64,000 bases of DNA from Persicaria tinctoria (taxonomy: Eukaryota; Streptophyta; Magnoliopsida; Caryophyllales; Polygonaceae): contig JBANSL010000002.1 of NCBI GenBank assembly GCA_037127255.1, forward strand, positions 4,818,001 to 4,882,000. The letters run 5' to 3'. Each line of letters opens with the position of its first letter. Within the stretch, counting starts at the first letter, position 1. Below are positions 34,901-47,018 of the stretch, piece by piece. The translations under genes and the position numbers were made by a program. The notes under the pieces were generated by a model. That model did not search any database. It saw only the letters and a program-made list of their open reading frames with translations, and had not been told where the DNA came from.

Positions 34901-37697
34901 GAATTAAGGTAATGTCCCTCTGAACACCCGTTGCGGACACATGCTCGGTATTTTTTGAATAACTTGAGATCCGTTGGTCTAGTCGGGCCGTTTGAGGACT
35001 CCTGGGAAAGCTAACTTCGATAGCTACGACTTTACTGGGGAGGTTTTCAGAGAATTACTCCTCTAAAAGGGCCAAAAAACTATTTTTTCAAGGCTTAAAT
35101 TTGGGCAAATTTTCGGCTTTTTTCAAAGGGGTTAGTACACGAAAAAATATGAAAATCTCAAAAAATGAAAAATCCAAAATACTTTGCACTAGGCAAGGTG
35201 GGATGCTGTTAAGGACATCCGTCCACAAAACTCCCGCCCGGGATGTCCAAATGGGCCCGGAATTAAGGTAATGTCCCTCTGAACACCCGTTGCGGACACA
35301 TGCTCGGTATTTTTTGAATAACTTGAGATCCGTTGGTCCAATCGGGCCGTTTGATGACTCCTGGGAAAGCTAACTTCGATAGCTACGACTTTACTGGGGA
35401 GGTTTTCAGAGAATTCCTCCTCTAAAAGGGCCAAAAAACTATTTTTTCAAGGCTTAAATTTGGGAAATTTTCGGATTTTTTCAAAGGGGTTAGTACACGA
35501 AAAAATATGAAAATCTCAAAAAATGAAAAATCCAAAATACTTTGCACTAGGCAAGGTGGGATGCTGTTAAGGACATCCGTCCACAAAACTCCCGCCCGGG
35601 ATGTCCAAATGGGCCCGGAATTAAGGTAATGTCCCTCTGAACACCCGTTGCGGACACATGCTCGGTATTTTTTTAATAACTTGAGATCCGTTGGTCCAGT
35701 CGGGCCGTTTGAGGACTCCTGGGAAAGCTAACTTCGATAGCTACGACTTTACTGGGGAGGTTTTTATAGAATTACTCCTCTAAAAAGACTAAAAAACCAT
35801 TTTTCGCAGGCTTAAATTTGGTCAAATTTTCGGCTTTTTTCAAAGGGGTTAGTACACGAAAAAATATGAAAATCTCAAAAAATGAAAAATCCAAAATACT
35901 TTGCACTAAGCATAGTGGGATGCTGTTAAGGACATCCGTCCACAAAACTCCCGCCCGGGATGTCCAAATGGGCCCGGAATTAAGGTAATGTCCCTCTGAA
36001 CAGCCGTTGCGGACACATGCTCGGTATTTTTTGAATAACTTGAGATCCGTTGGTCCAATCGGGCCGTTTGATGACTCCTGGGAAAGCTAACTTCGATAGC
36101 TACGACTTTACTGGGGAGGTTTTCAGAGAATTCCTCCTCTAAAAGGGCCAAAAAACTATTTTTTCAAGGCTTAAATTTGGGAAATTTTCGGATTTTTTCA
36201 AAGGGGTTAGTACACGAAAAAATATGAAAATCTCAAAAAATGAAAAATCCAAAATACTTTGCACTAGGCAAGGTGGGATGCTGTTAAGGACATCCGTCCA
36301 CAAAACTCCCGCCCGGGATGTCCAAATGGGCCCGGAATTAAGGTAATGTCCCTCTGAACAGCCGTTGCGGACACATGCTCGGTATTTTTTGAATAACTTG
36401 AGATCCGTTGGTCCAGTCGGGCCGTTTGAGGACTCCTGGGAAAGCTAACTTCGATAGCTACGACTTTACTGGGGAGGTTTTTATAGAATTACTCCTCTAA
36501 AAAGACTAAAAAACCATTTTTCGCAGGCTTAAATTTGGGCAAATTTTCGGCTTTTTTCAAAGGGGTTAGTACACGAAAAAATATGAAAATCTCAAAAAAT
36601 GAAAAATCCAAAATACTTTGCACTAAGCATAGTGGGATGCTGTTAAGGACATCCGTCCACAAAACTCCCGCCCGGGATGTCCAAATGGGCCCGGAATTAA
36701 GGTAATGTCCCTCTGAACACCCGTTGCGGACACATGCTCGGTATTTTTTTAATAACTTGAGATCCGTTGGTCCAATCGGGCCGTTTGATGACTCCTGGGA
36801 AAGCTAACTTCGATAGCTACGACTTTACTGGGGAGGTTTTCAGAGAATTCCTCCTCTAAAAGGGCCAAAAAACTATTTTTTCAAGGCTTAAATTTGGGAA
36901 ATTTTCGGATTTTTTCAAAGGGGTTAGTACACGAAAAAATATGAAAATCTCAAAAAATGAAAAATCCAAAATACTTTGCACTAGGCAAGGTGGGATGCTG
37001 TTAAGGACATCCGTCCACAAAACTCCCGCCCGGGATGTCCAAATGGGCCCGGAATTAAGGTAATGTCCCTCTGAACACCCGTTGCGGACACATGCTCGGT
37101 ATTTTTTGAATAACTTGAGATCCGTTGGTCTAGTCGGGCCGTTTGAGGACTCCTGGGAAAGCTAACTTCGATAGCTACGACTTTACTGGGGAGGTTTTCA
37201 GAGAATTACTCCTCTAAAAGGGCCAAAAAACTATTTTTTCAAGGCTTAAATTTGGGCAAATTTTCGGCTTTTTTCAAAGGGGTTAGTACACGAAAAAATA
37301 TGAAAATCTCAAAAAATGAAAAATCCAAAATACTTTGCACTAGGCAAGGTGGGATGCTGTTAAGGACATCCGTCCACAAAACTCCCGCCCGGGATGTCCA
37401 AATGGGCCCGGAATTAAGGTAATGTCCCTCTGAACACCCGTTGCGGACACATGCTCGGTATTTTTTGAATAACTTGAGATCCGTTGGTCCAATCGGGCCG
37501 TTTGATGACTCCTGGGAAAGCTAACTTCGATAGCTACGACTTTACTGCGGAGGTTTTCAGAGAATTCCTCCTCTAAAAGGGCCAAAAAACTATTTTTTCA
37601 AGGCTTAAATTTGGGAAATTTTCGGATTTTTTCAAAGGGGTTAGTACACGAAAAAATATGAAAATCTCAAAAAATGAAAAATCCAAAATACTTTGCA
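31962..37697 (+). repeat. Hexameric HOR of 2,151 bp, two full copies and one partial
   Basis: Order: Cg (CAGCCG), B (CTAAGCATAG, CACCCG, TTTTAATAAC), D (GAATTA, GGTCTAGTC), B (CACCCG, CCAATC), Cg (CACCCG, TTTTAATAAC, GGTCAAA), B (CTAAGCATAG, CAGCCG). Copies start at 31962, 34113 and 36264. The third stops after four monomers at 37697. The D-specific TCTAGTC occurs only in the three D's of this block (32679, 34830, 36981). The unit is three 717-bp dimers, so it was built on the dimeric array to the left. G to C at 37548 is private to the third copy. Confidence 0.94.
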
Positions 37698-40600
37698 CTA
37701 GGCAAGGTGGGATGCTGTTAAGGACATCCGTCCACAAAACTCCCGCCCGGGATGTCCAAATGGGCCCGGAATTAAGGTAATGTCCCTCTGAACACCCGTT
37801 GCGGACACATGCTCGGTATTTTTTTAATAACTTGAGATCCGTTGGTCCAGTCGGGCCGTTTGAGGACTCCTGGGAAAGCTAACTTCGATAGCTACGACTT
37901 TACTGGGGAGGTTTTCAGAGAATTCCTCCTCTAAAAGGGCCAAAAAACTATTTTTTCAAGGCTTAAATTTGGGAAATTTTCGGATTTTTTCAAAGGGGTT
38001 AGTACACGAAAAAATATGAAAATCTCAAAAAATGAAAAATCCAAAATACTTTGCACTAGGCAAGGTGGGATGCTGTTAAGGACATCCGTCCACAAAACTC
38101 CCGCCCGGGATGTCCAAATGGGCCCGGAATTAAGGTAATGTCCCTCTGAACACCCGTTGCGGACACATGCTCGGTATTTTTTTAATAACTTGAGATCCGT
38201 TGGTCCAATCGGGCCGTTTGATGACTCCTGGGAAAGCTAACTTCGATAGCTACGACTTTACTGGGGAGGTTTTCAGAGAATTCCTCCTCTAAAAGGGCCA
38301 AAAAACTATTTTTTCAAGGCTTAAATTTGGGAAATTTTCGGATTTTTTCAAAGGGGTTAGTACACGAAAAAATATGAAAATCTCAAAAAATGAAAAATCC
38401 AAAATACTTTGCACTAGGCAAGGTGGGATGCTGTTAAGGACATCCGTCCACAAAACTCCCGCCCGGGATGTCCAAATGGGCCCGGAATTAAGGTAATGTC
38501 CCTCTGAACACCCGTTGCGGACACATGCTCGGTATTTTTTTAATAACTTGAGATCCGTTGGTCCAGTCGGGCCGTTTGAGGACTCCTGGGAAAGCTAACT
38601 TCGATAGCTACGACTTTACTGGGGAGGTTTTTATAGAATTACTCCTCTAAAAAGACTAAAAAACCATTTTTCGCAGGCTTAAATTTGGGCAAATTTTCGG
38701 CTTTTTTCAAAGGGGTTAGTACACGAAAAAATATGAAAATCTCAAAAAATGAAAAATCCAAAATACTTTGCACTAGGCAAGGTGGGATGCTGTTAAGGAC
38801 ATCCGTCCACAAAACTCCCGCCCGGGATGTCCAAATGGGCCCGGAATTAAGGTAATGTCCCTCTGAACAGCCGTTGCGGACACATGCTCGGTATTTTTTG
38901 AATAACTTGAGATCCGTTGGTCCAGTCGGGCCGTTTGAGGACTCCTGGGAAAGCTAACTTCGATAGCTACGACTTTACTGGGGAGGTTTTTATAGAATTA
39001 CTCCTCTAAAAAGACTAAAAAACCATTTTTCGCAGGCTTAAATTTGGGCAAATTTTCGGCTTTTTTCAAAGGGGTTAGTACACGAAAAAATATGAAAATC
39101 TCAAAAAATGAAAAATCCAAAATACTTTGCACTAAGCATAGTGGGATGCTGTTAAGGACATCCGTCCACAAAACTCCCGCCCGGGATGTCCAAATGGGCC
39201 CGGAATTAAGGTAATGTCCCTCTGAACAGCCGTTGCGGACACATGCTCGGTATTTTTTGAATAACTTGAGATCCGTTGGTCCAATCGGGCCGTTTGATGA
39301 CTCCTGGGAAAGCTAACTTCGATAGCTACGACTTTACTGGGGAGGTTTTCAGAGAATTCCTCCTCTAAAAGGGCCAAAAAACTATTTTTTCAAGGCTTAA
39401 ATTTGGGAAATTTTCGGATTTTTTCAAAGGGGTTAGTACACGAAAAAATATGAAAATCTCAAAAAATGAAAAATCCAAAATACTTTGCACTAGGCAAGGT
39501 GGGATGCTGTTAAGGACATCCGTCCACAAAACTCCCGCCCGGGATGTCCAAATGGGCCCGGAATTAAGGTAATGTCCCTCTGAACACCCGTTGCGGACAC
39601 ATGCTCGGTATTTTTTGAATAACTTGAGATCCGTTGGTCCAGTCGGGCCGTTTGAGGACTCCTGGGAAAGCTAACTTCGATAGCTACGACTTTACTGGGG
39701 AGGTTTTCAGAGAATTACTCCTCTAAAAGGGCCAAAAAACTATTTTTTCAAGGCTTAAATTTGGGCAAATTTTCGGCTTTTTTCAAAGGGGTTAGTACAC
39801 GAAAAAATATGAAAATCTCAAAAAATGAAAAATCCAAAATACTTTGCACTAGGCAAGGTGGGATGCTGTTAAGGACATCCGTCCACAAAACTCCCGCCCG
39901 GGATGTCCAAATGGGCCCGGAATTAAGGTAATGTCCCTCTGAACACCCGTTGCGGACACATGCTCGGTATTTTTTGAATAACTTGAGATCCGTTGGTCCA
40001 ATCGGGCCGTTTGATGACTCCTGGGAAAGCTAACTTCGATAGCTACGACTTTACTGGGGAGGTTTTCAGAGAATTCCTCCTCTAAAAGGGCCAAAAAACT
40101 ATTTTTTCAAAGCTTAAATTTGGGAAATTTTCGGATTTTTTCAAAGGGGTTAGTACACGAAAAAATATGAAAATCTCAAAAAATGAAAAATCCAAAATAC
40201 TTTGCACTAGGCAAGGTGGGATGCTGTTAAGGACATCCGTCCACAAAACTCCCGCCCGGGATGTCCAAATGGGCCCGGAATTAAGGTAATGTCCCTCTGA
40301 ACACCCGTTGCGGACACATGCTCGGTATTTTTTTAATAACTTGAGATCCGTTGGTCCAGTCGGGCCGTTTGAGGACTCCTGGGAAAGCTAACTTCGATAG
40401 CTACGACTTTACTGGGGAGGTTTTCAGAGAATTCCTCCTCTAAAAGGGCCAAAAAACTATTTTTTCAAGGCTTAAATTTGGGAAATTTTCGGATTTTTTC
40501 AAAGGGGTTAGTACACGAAAAAATATGAAAATCTCAAAAAATGAAAAATCCAAAATACTTTGCACTAGGCAAGGTGGGATGCTGTTAAGGACATCCGTCC

Positions 40601-41280
40601 ACAAAACTCCCGCCCGGGATGTCCAAATGGGCCCGGAATTAAGGTAATGTCCCTCTGAACACCCGTTGCGGACACATGCTCGGTATTTTTTTAATAACTT
40701 GAGATCCGTTGGTCCAGTCGGGCCGTTTGAGGACTCCTGGGAAAGCTAACTTCGATAGCTACGACTTTACTGGGGAGGTTTTCAGAGAATTCCTCCTCTA
40801 AAAGGGCCAAAAAACTATTTTTTCAAGGCTTAAATTTGGGAAATTTTCGGATTTTTTCAAAGGGGTTAGTACACGAAAAAATATGAAAATCTCAAAAAAT
40901 GAAAAATCCAAAATACTTTGCACTAGGCAAGGTGGGATGCTGTTAAGGACATCCGTCCACAAAACTCCCGCCCGGGATGTCCAAATGGGCCCGGAATTAA
41001 GGTAATGTCCCTCTGAACACCCGTTGCGGACACATGCTCGGTATTTTTTTAATAACTTGAGATCCGTTGGTCCAATCGGGCCGTTTGATGACTCCTGGGA
41101 AAGCTAACTTCGATAGCTACGACTTTACTGGGGAGGTTTTCAGAGAATTCCTCCTCTAAAAGGGCCAAAAAACTATTTTTTCAAGGCTTAAATTTGGGAA
41201 ATTTTCGGATTTTTTCAAAGGGGTTAGTACACGAAAAAATATGAAAATCTCAAAAAATGAAAAATCCAAAATACTTTGCA
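37698..41280 (+). repeat. Disordered middle segment rich in TTTTAATAAC B monomers
   Basis: Starts 37698 B (TTTTAATAAC, CCAGTC), 38056 B (TTTTAATAAC, CCAATC), 38414 Cg (TTTTAATAAC), 38773 Cg, 39132 B (CTAAGCATAG), 39490 D (GAATTA), 39849 B, 40207 B and 40565 B (both TTTTAATAAC, CCAGTC), 40923 B (TTTTAATAAC, CCAATC). The dimer register is broken by adjacent B-B and Cg-Cg pairs. The pair 40207/40565 looks like a fresh single-monomer duplication. Confidence 0.87.
40110..40115. other. Isolated HindIII site in a B monomer
   Basis: G to A at 40111 turns TCAAGGCTT into TCAAAGCTT, creating AAGCTT in the class B monomer at 39849. It is the only HindIII site I find between 26850 and 45127, and it arose independently of the class A site. 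Confidence 0.9.
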
Positions 41281-42714
41281 CTAGGCAAGGTGGGATGCTG
41301 TTAAGGACATCCGTCCACAAAACTCCCGCCCGGGATGTCCAAATGGGCCCGGAATTAAGGTAATGTCCCTCTGAACACCCGTTGCGGACACATGCTCGGT
41401 ATTTTTTGAATAACTTGAGATCCGTTGGTCCAGTCGGGCCGTTTGAGGACTCCTGGGAAAGCTAACTTCGATAGCTACGACTTTACTGGGGAGGTTTTTA
41501 TAGAATTACTCCTCTAAAAAGACTAAAAAACCATTTTTCGCAGGCTTAAATTTGGGCAAATTTTCGGCTTTTTTCAAAGGGGTTAGTACACGAAAAAATA
41601 TGAAAATCTCAAAAAATGAAAAATCCAAAATACTTTGCACTAAGCATAGTGGGATGCTGTTAAGGACATCCGTCCACAAAACTCCCGCCCGGGATGTCCA
41701 AATGGGCCCGGAATTAAGGTAATGTCCCTCTGAACAGCCGTTGCGGACACATGCTCGGTATTTTTTGAATAACTTGAGATCCGTTGGTCCAATCGGGCCG
41801 TTTGATGACTCCTGGGAAAGCTAACTTCGATAGCTACGACTTTACTGGGGAGGTTTTCAGAGAATTCCTCCTCTAAAAGGGCCAAAAAACTATTTTTTCA
41901 AGGCTTAAATTTGGGAAATTTTCGGATTTTTTCAAAGGGGTTAGTACACGAAAAAATATGAAAATCTCAAAAAATGAAAAATCCAAAATACTTTGCACTA
42001 GGCAAGGTGGGATGCTGTTAAGGACATCCGTCCACAAAACTCCCGCCCGGGATGTCCAAATGGGCCCGGAATTAAGGTAATGTCCCTCTGAACACCCGTT
42101 GCGGACACATGCTCGGTATTTTTTGAATAACTTGAGATCCGTTGGTCCAGTCGGGCCGTTTGAGGACTCCTGGGAAAGCTAACTTCGATAGCTACGACTT
42201 TACTGGGGAGGTTTTCAGAGAATTACTCCTCTAAAAGGGCCAAAAAACTATTTTTTCAAGGCTTAAATTTGGGCAAATTTTCGGCTTTTTTCAAAGGGGT
42301 TAGTACACGAAAAAATATGAAAATCTCAAAAAATGAAAAATCCAAAATACTTTGCACTAGGCAAGGTGGGATGCTGTTAAGGACATCCGTCCACAAAACT
42401 CCCGCCCGGGATGTCCAAATGGGCCCGGAATTAAGGTAATGTCCCTCTGAACACCCGTTGCGGACACATGCTCGGTATTTTTTTAATAACTTGAGATCCG
42501 TTGGTCCAATCGGGCCGTTTGATGACTCCTGGGAAAGCTAACTTCGATAGCTACGACTTTACTGGGGAGGTTTTCAGAGAATTCCTCCTCTAAAAGGGCC
42601 AAAAAACTATTTTTTCAAGGCTTAAATTTGGGAAATTTTCGGATTTTTTCAAAGGGGTTAGTACACGAAAAAATATGAAAATCTCAAAAAATGAAAAATC
42701 CAAAATACTTTGCA
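41281..42714 (+). repeat. Two dimers, Cg-B and D-B
   Basis: Starts 41281 Cg (CACCCG, TTTGAATAAC), 41640 B (CTAAGCATAG), 41998 D (GAATTA, CCAGTC) and 42357 B (TTTTAATAAC, CCAATC). The 717-bp register is restored here and continues into the next block, giving five consecutive dimers from 41281 to 44865. The D-B pair has the same markers as the D and B members of the right-hand tetramer. Confidence 0.88.
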
Positions 42715-44865
42715 CTAGGCAAGGTGGGATGCTGTTAAGGACATCCGTCCACAAAACTCCCGCCCGGGATGTCCAAATGGGCCCGGAATTAAGGTAATGT
42801 CCCTCTGAACACCCGTTGCGGACACATGCTCGGTATTTTTTTAATAACTTGAGATCCGTTGGTCCAGTCGGGCCGTTTGAGGACTCCTGGGAAAGCTAAC
42901 TTCGATAGCTACGACTTTACTGGGGAGGTTTTTATAGAATTACTCCTCTAAAAAGACTAAAAAACCATTTTTCCCAGGCTTAAATTTGGGCAAATTTTCG
43001 GCTTTTTTCAAAGGGGTTAGTACACGAAAAAATATGAAAATCTCAAAAAATGAAAAATCCAAAATACTTTGCACTAAGCATAGTGGGATGTTGTTAAGGA
43101 CATCCGTCCACAAAACTCCCGCCCGGGATGTCCAAATGGGCCCGGAATTAAGGTAATGTCCCTCTGAACAGCCGTTGCGGACACATGCTCGGTATTTTTT
43201 GAATAACTTGAGATCCGTTGGTCCAATCGGGCCGTTTGATGACTCCTGGGAAAGCTAACTTCGATAGCTACGACTTTACTGGGGAGGTTTTCAGAGAATT
43301 CCTCCTCTAAAAGGGCCAAAAAACTATTTTTTCAAGGCTTAAATTTGGGAAATTTTCGGATTTTTTCAAAGGGGTTAGTACACGAAAAAATATGAAAATC
43401 TCAAAAAATGACAAATCCAAAATACTTTGCACTAGGCAAGGTGGGATGCTGTTAAGGACATCCGTCCACAAAACTCCCGCCCGGGATGTCCAAATGGGCC
43501 CGGAATTAAGGTAATGTCCCTCTGAACACCCGTTGCGGACACATGCTCGGTATTTTTTTAATAACTTGAGATCCGTTGGTCCAGTCGGGCCATTTGAGGA
43601 CTCCTGGGAAAGCTAACTTCGATAGCTACGACTTTACTGGGGAGGTTTTTATAGAATTACTCCTCTAAAAAGACTAAAAAACCATTTTTCCCAGGCTTAA
43701 ATTTGGGCAAATTTTCGGCTTTTTTCAAAGGGGTTAGTACACGAAAAAATATGAAAATCTCAAAAAATGAAAAATCCAAAATACTTTGCACTAAGCATAG
43801 TGGGATGCTGTTAAGGACATCCGTCCACAAAACTCCCGCCCGGGATGTCCAAATGGGCCCGGAATTAAGGTAATGTCCCTCTGAACAGCCGTTGCGGACA
43901 CATGCTCGGTATTTTTTGAATAACTTGAGATCCGTTGGTCCAATCGGGCCGTTTGATGACTCCTGGGAAAGCTAACTTCGATAGCTACGACTTTACTGGG
44001 GAGGTTTTCAGAGAATTCCTCCTCTAAAAGGGCCAAAAAACTATTTTTTCAAGGCTTAAATTTGGGAAATTTTCGGATTTTTTCAAAGGGGTTAGTACAC
44101 GAAAAAATATGAAAATCTCAAAAAATGAAAAATCCAAAATACTTTGCACTAGGCAAGGTGGGATGCTGTTAAGGACATCCGTCCACAAAACTCCCGCCCG
44201 GGATGTCCAAATGGGCCCGGAATTAAGGTAATGTCCCTCTGAACACCCGTTGCGGACACATGCTCGGTATTTTTTTAATAACTTGAGATCCGTTGGTCCA
44301 GTCGGGCCGTTTGAGGACTCCTGGGAAAGCTAACTTCGATAGCTACGACTTTACTGGGGAGGTTTTTATAGAATTACTCCTCTAAAAAGACTAAAAAACC
44401 ATTTTTCCCAGGCTTAAATTTGGGCAAATTTTCGGCTTTTTTCAAAGGGGTTAGTACACGAAAAAATATGAAAATCTCAAAAAATGAAAAATCCAAAATA
44501 CTTTGCACTAAGCATAGTGGGATGCTGTTAAGGACATCCGTCCACAAAACTCCCGCCCGGGATGTCCAAATGGGCCCGGAATTAAGGTAATGTCCCTCTG
44601 AACAGCCGTTGCGGACACATGCTCGGTATTTTTTGAATAACTTGAGATCCGTTGGTCCAATCGGGCCGTTTGATGACTCCTGGGAAAGCTAACTTCGATA
44701 GCTACGACTTTACTGGGGAGGTTTTCAGAGAATTCCTCCTCTAAAAGGGCCAAAATACTATTTTTTCAAGGCTTAAATTTGGGAAATTTTCGGATTTTTT
44801 CAAAGGGGTTAGTACACGAAAAAATATGAAAATCTCAAAAAATGAAAAATCCAAAATACTTTGCA
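42715..44865 (+). repeat. Dimeric HOR C-B, three copies of 717 bp
   Basis: Dimers start at 42715, 43432 and 44149. The C monomers have CACCCG, TTTTAATAAC, CCAGTC, GAATTACTCC and TTTTTCCCAGG rather than the CGCAGG of other middle-domain C's. The B monomers (43074, 43791, 44508) have CTAAGCATAG and CAGCCG. Private changes are C to T at 43091, A to C at 43412, G to A at 43592 and A to T at 44756. This is the last block before class A returns. Confidence 0.93.
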
Positions 44866-47018
44866 CTAGGCAAGGTGGGATGCTGTTAAGGACATCCGTC
44901 CACAAAACTCCCGCCCGGGATGTCCAAATGGGCCCGGAATTAAGGTAATGTCCCTCTGAACACCCGTTGCGGACACATGCTCGGTATTTTTTGAATAACT
45001 TGAGATCCGTTGGTCCAGTCGGGCCGTTTGAGGACTCCTGGGAAAGCTAACTTCGATAACTACGACTTTACTAGGGAGGTTTTCAGAGAATTCCTCCTCT
45101 AAAAAGACAAAAAAACCATTTTTCCCAAGCTTAAATTTGGGCAAATTTTCGGCTTTTTTCAAAGGGGTTAGTACACGAAAAAATATGAAAATCTCAAAAA
45201 ATGAAAAATCCAAAATACTTTGCACTAGGCAAGGTGGGATGCTGTTAAGGACATCCGTCCACAAAACTCCCGCCCGGGATGTCCAAATGGGCCCGGAATT
45301 AAGGTAATGTCCCTCTGAACAGCCGTTGCGGACACATGCTCGGTATTTTTTGAATAACTTGAGATCCGTTGGTCCAATCGGGCCGTTTGATGACTCCTGG
45401 GAAAGCTAACTTCGATAGCTACGACTTTACTAGGGAGGTTTTCAGAGAATTCCTCCTCTAAAAAGACAAAAAAACCATTTTTCCCAAGCTTAAATTTGGG
45501 CAAATTTTCGGCTTTTTTCAAAGGGGTTAGTACACGAAAAAATATGAAAATCTCAAAAAATGAAAAATCCAAAATACTTTGCACTAGGCAAGGTGGGATG
45601 CTGTTAAGGACATCCGTCCACAAAACTCCCGCCCGGGATGTCCAAATGGGCCCGGAATTAAGGTAATGTCCCTCTGAACAGCCGTTGCGGACACATGCTC
45701 GGTATTTTTTGAATAACTTGAGATCCGTTGGTCCAATCGGGCCGTTTGATGACTCCTGGGAAAGCTAACTTCGATAGCTACGACTTTACTAGGGAGGTTT
45801 TCAGAGAATTCCTCCTCTAAAAGAGCCAAAAAACCATTTTTCCAAGGCTTAAACTTGGGCAAATTTTCGGCTATTTTCAAAGGGGTTAGTACACGAAAAA
45901 ATATGAAAATCTCAAAAAATGAAAAATCCAAAATACTTTGCACTAGGCAAGGTGGGATGCTGTTAAGGACATCCGTCCACAAAACTCCCGCCCGGAATGT
46001 CCAAATGGGCCCGGAATTAAGGTAATGTCCCTCTGAACAGCCGTTGCGGACACATGCTCGGTATTTTTTGAATAACTTGAGATCCGTTGGTCCAATCGGG
46101 CCGTTTGATGACTCCTGGGAAAGCTAACTTCGATAACTACGACTTTACTACGGAGGTTTTCAGAGAATTCCTCCTCTAAAAAGACAAAAAAACCATTTTT
46201 CCCAAGCTTAAATTTGGGCAAATTTTCGGCTTTTTTCAAAGGGGTTAGTACACGAAAAAATATGAAAATCTCAAAAAATGAAAAATCCAAAATACTTTGC
46301 ACTAGGCAAGGTGGGATGCTGTTAAGGACATCCGTCCACAAAACTCCCGCCCGGGATGTCCAAATGGGCCCGGAATTAAGGTAATGTCCCTCTGAACACC
46401 CGTTGCGGACACATGCTCGGTATTTTTTGAATAACTTGAGATCCGTTGGTCCAGTCGGGCCGTTTGAGGACTCCTGGGAAAGCTAACTTCGATAGCTACG
46501 ACTTTACTGGGGAGGTTTTCAGAGAATTCCTCCTCTAAAAGGGCCAAAAAACTATTTTTTCAAGGCTTAAATTTGGGCAAATTTTCGGCTTTTTTCAAAG
46601 GGGTTAGTACACGAAAAAATATGAAAATCTCAAAAAATGAAAAATCCAAAATACTTTGCACTAGGCAAGGTGGGATGCTGTTAAGGACATCCGTCCACAA
46701 AACTCCCGCCCGGGATGTCCAAATGGGCCCGGAATTAAGGTAATGTCCCTCTGAACAGCCGTTGCGGACACATGCTCGGTATTTTTTGAATAACTTGAGA
46801 TCCGTTGGTCCAATCGGGCCGTTTGATGACTCCTGGGAAAGCTAACTTCGATAGCTACGACTTTACTGGGGAGGTTTTCAGAGAATTCCTCCTCTAAAAG
46901 GGCCAAAAAACTATTTTTTCAAGGCTTAAATTTGGGAAATTTTCGGATTTTTTCAAAGGGGTTAGTACACGAAAAAATATGAAAATCTCAAAAAATGAAA
47001 AATCCAAAATACTTTGCA
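44866..47018 (+). repeat. Junction of middle and right domains: mosaic A, first F
   Basis: Starts 44866 A (CCAGTC and GAGGAC left half), 45225 A (CAGCCG, GATAGC), 45584 F, 45943 A (CCCGGAATG; private G to C at 46151), 46302 D (GAATTC kept), 46661 B. The first two A monomers join left-half markers typical of B to a class A right end, so they look recombinant. F and the CCCGGAATG A type appear here for the first time and later form the tetramer. Confidence 0.87.
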
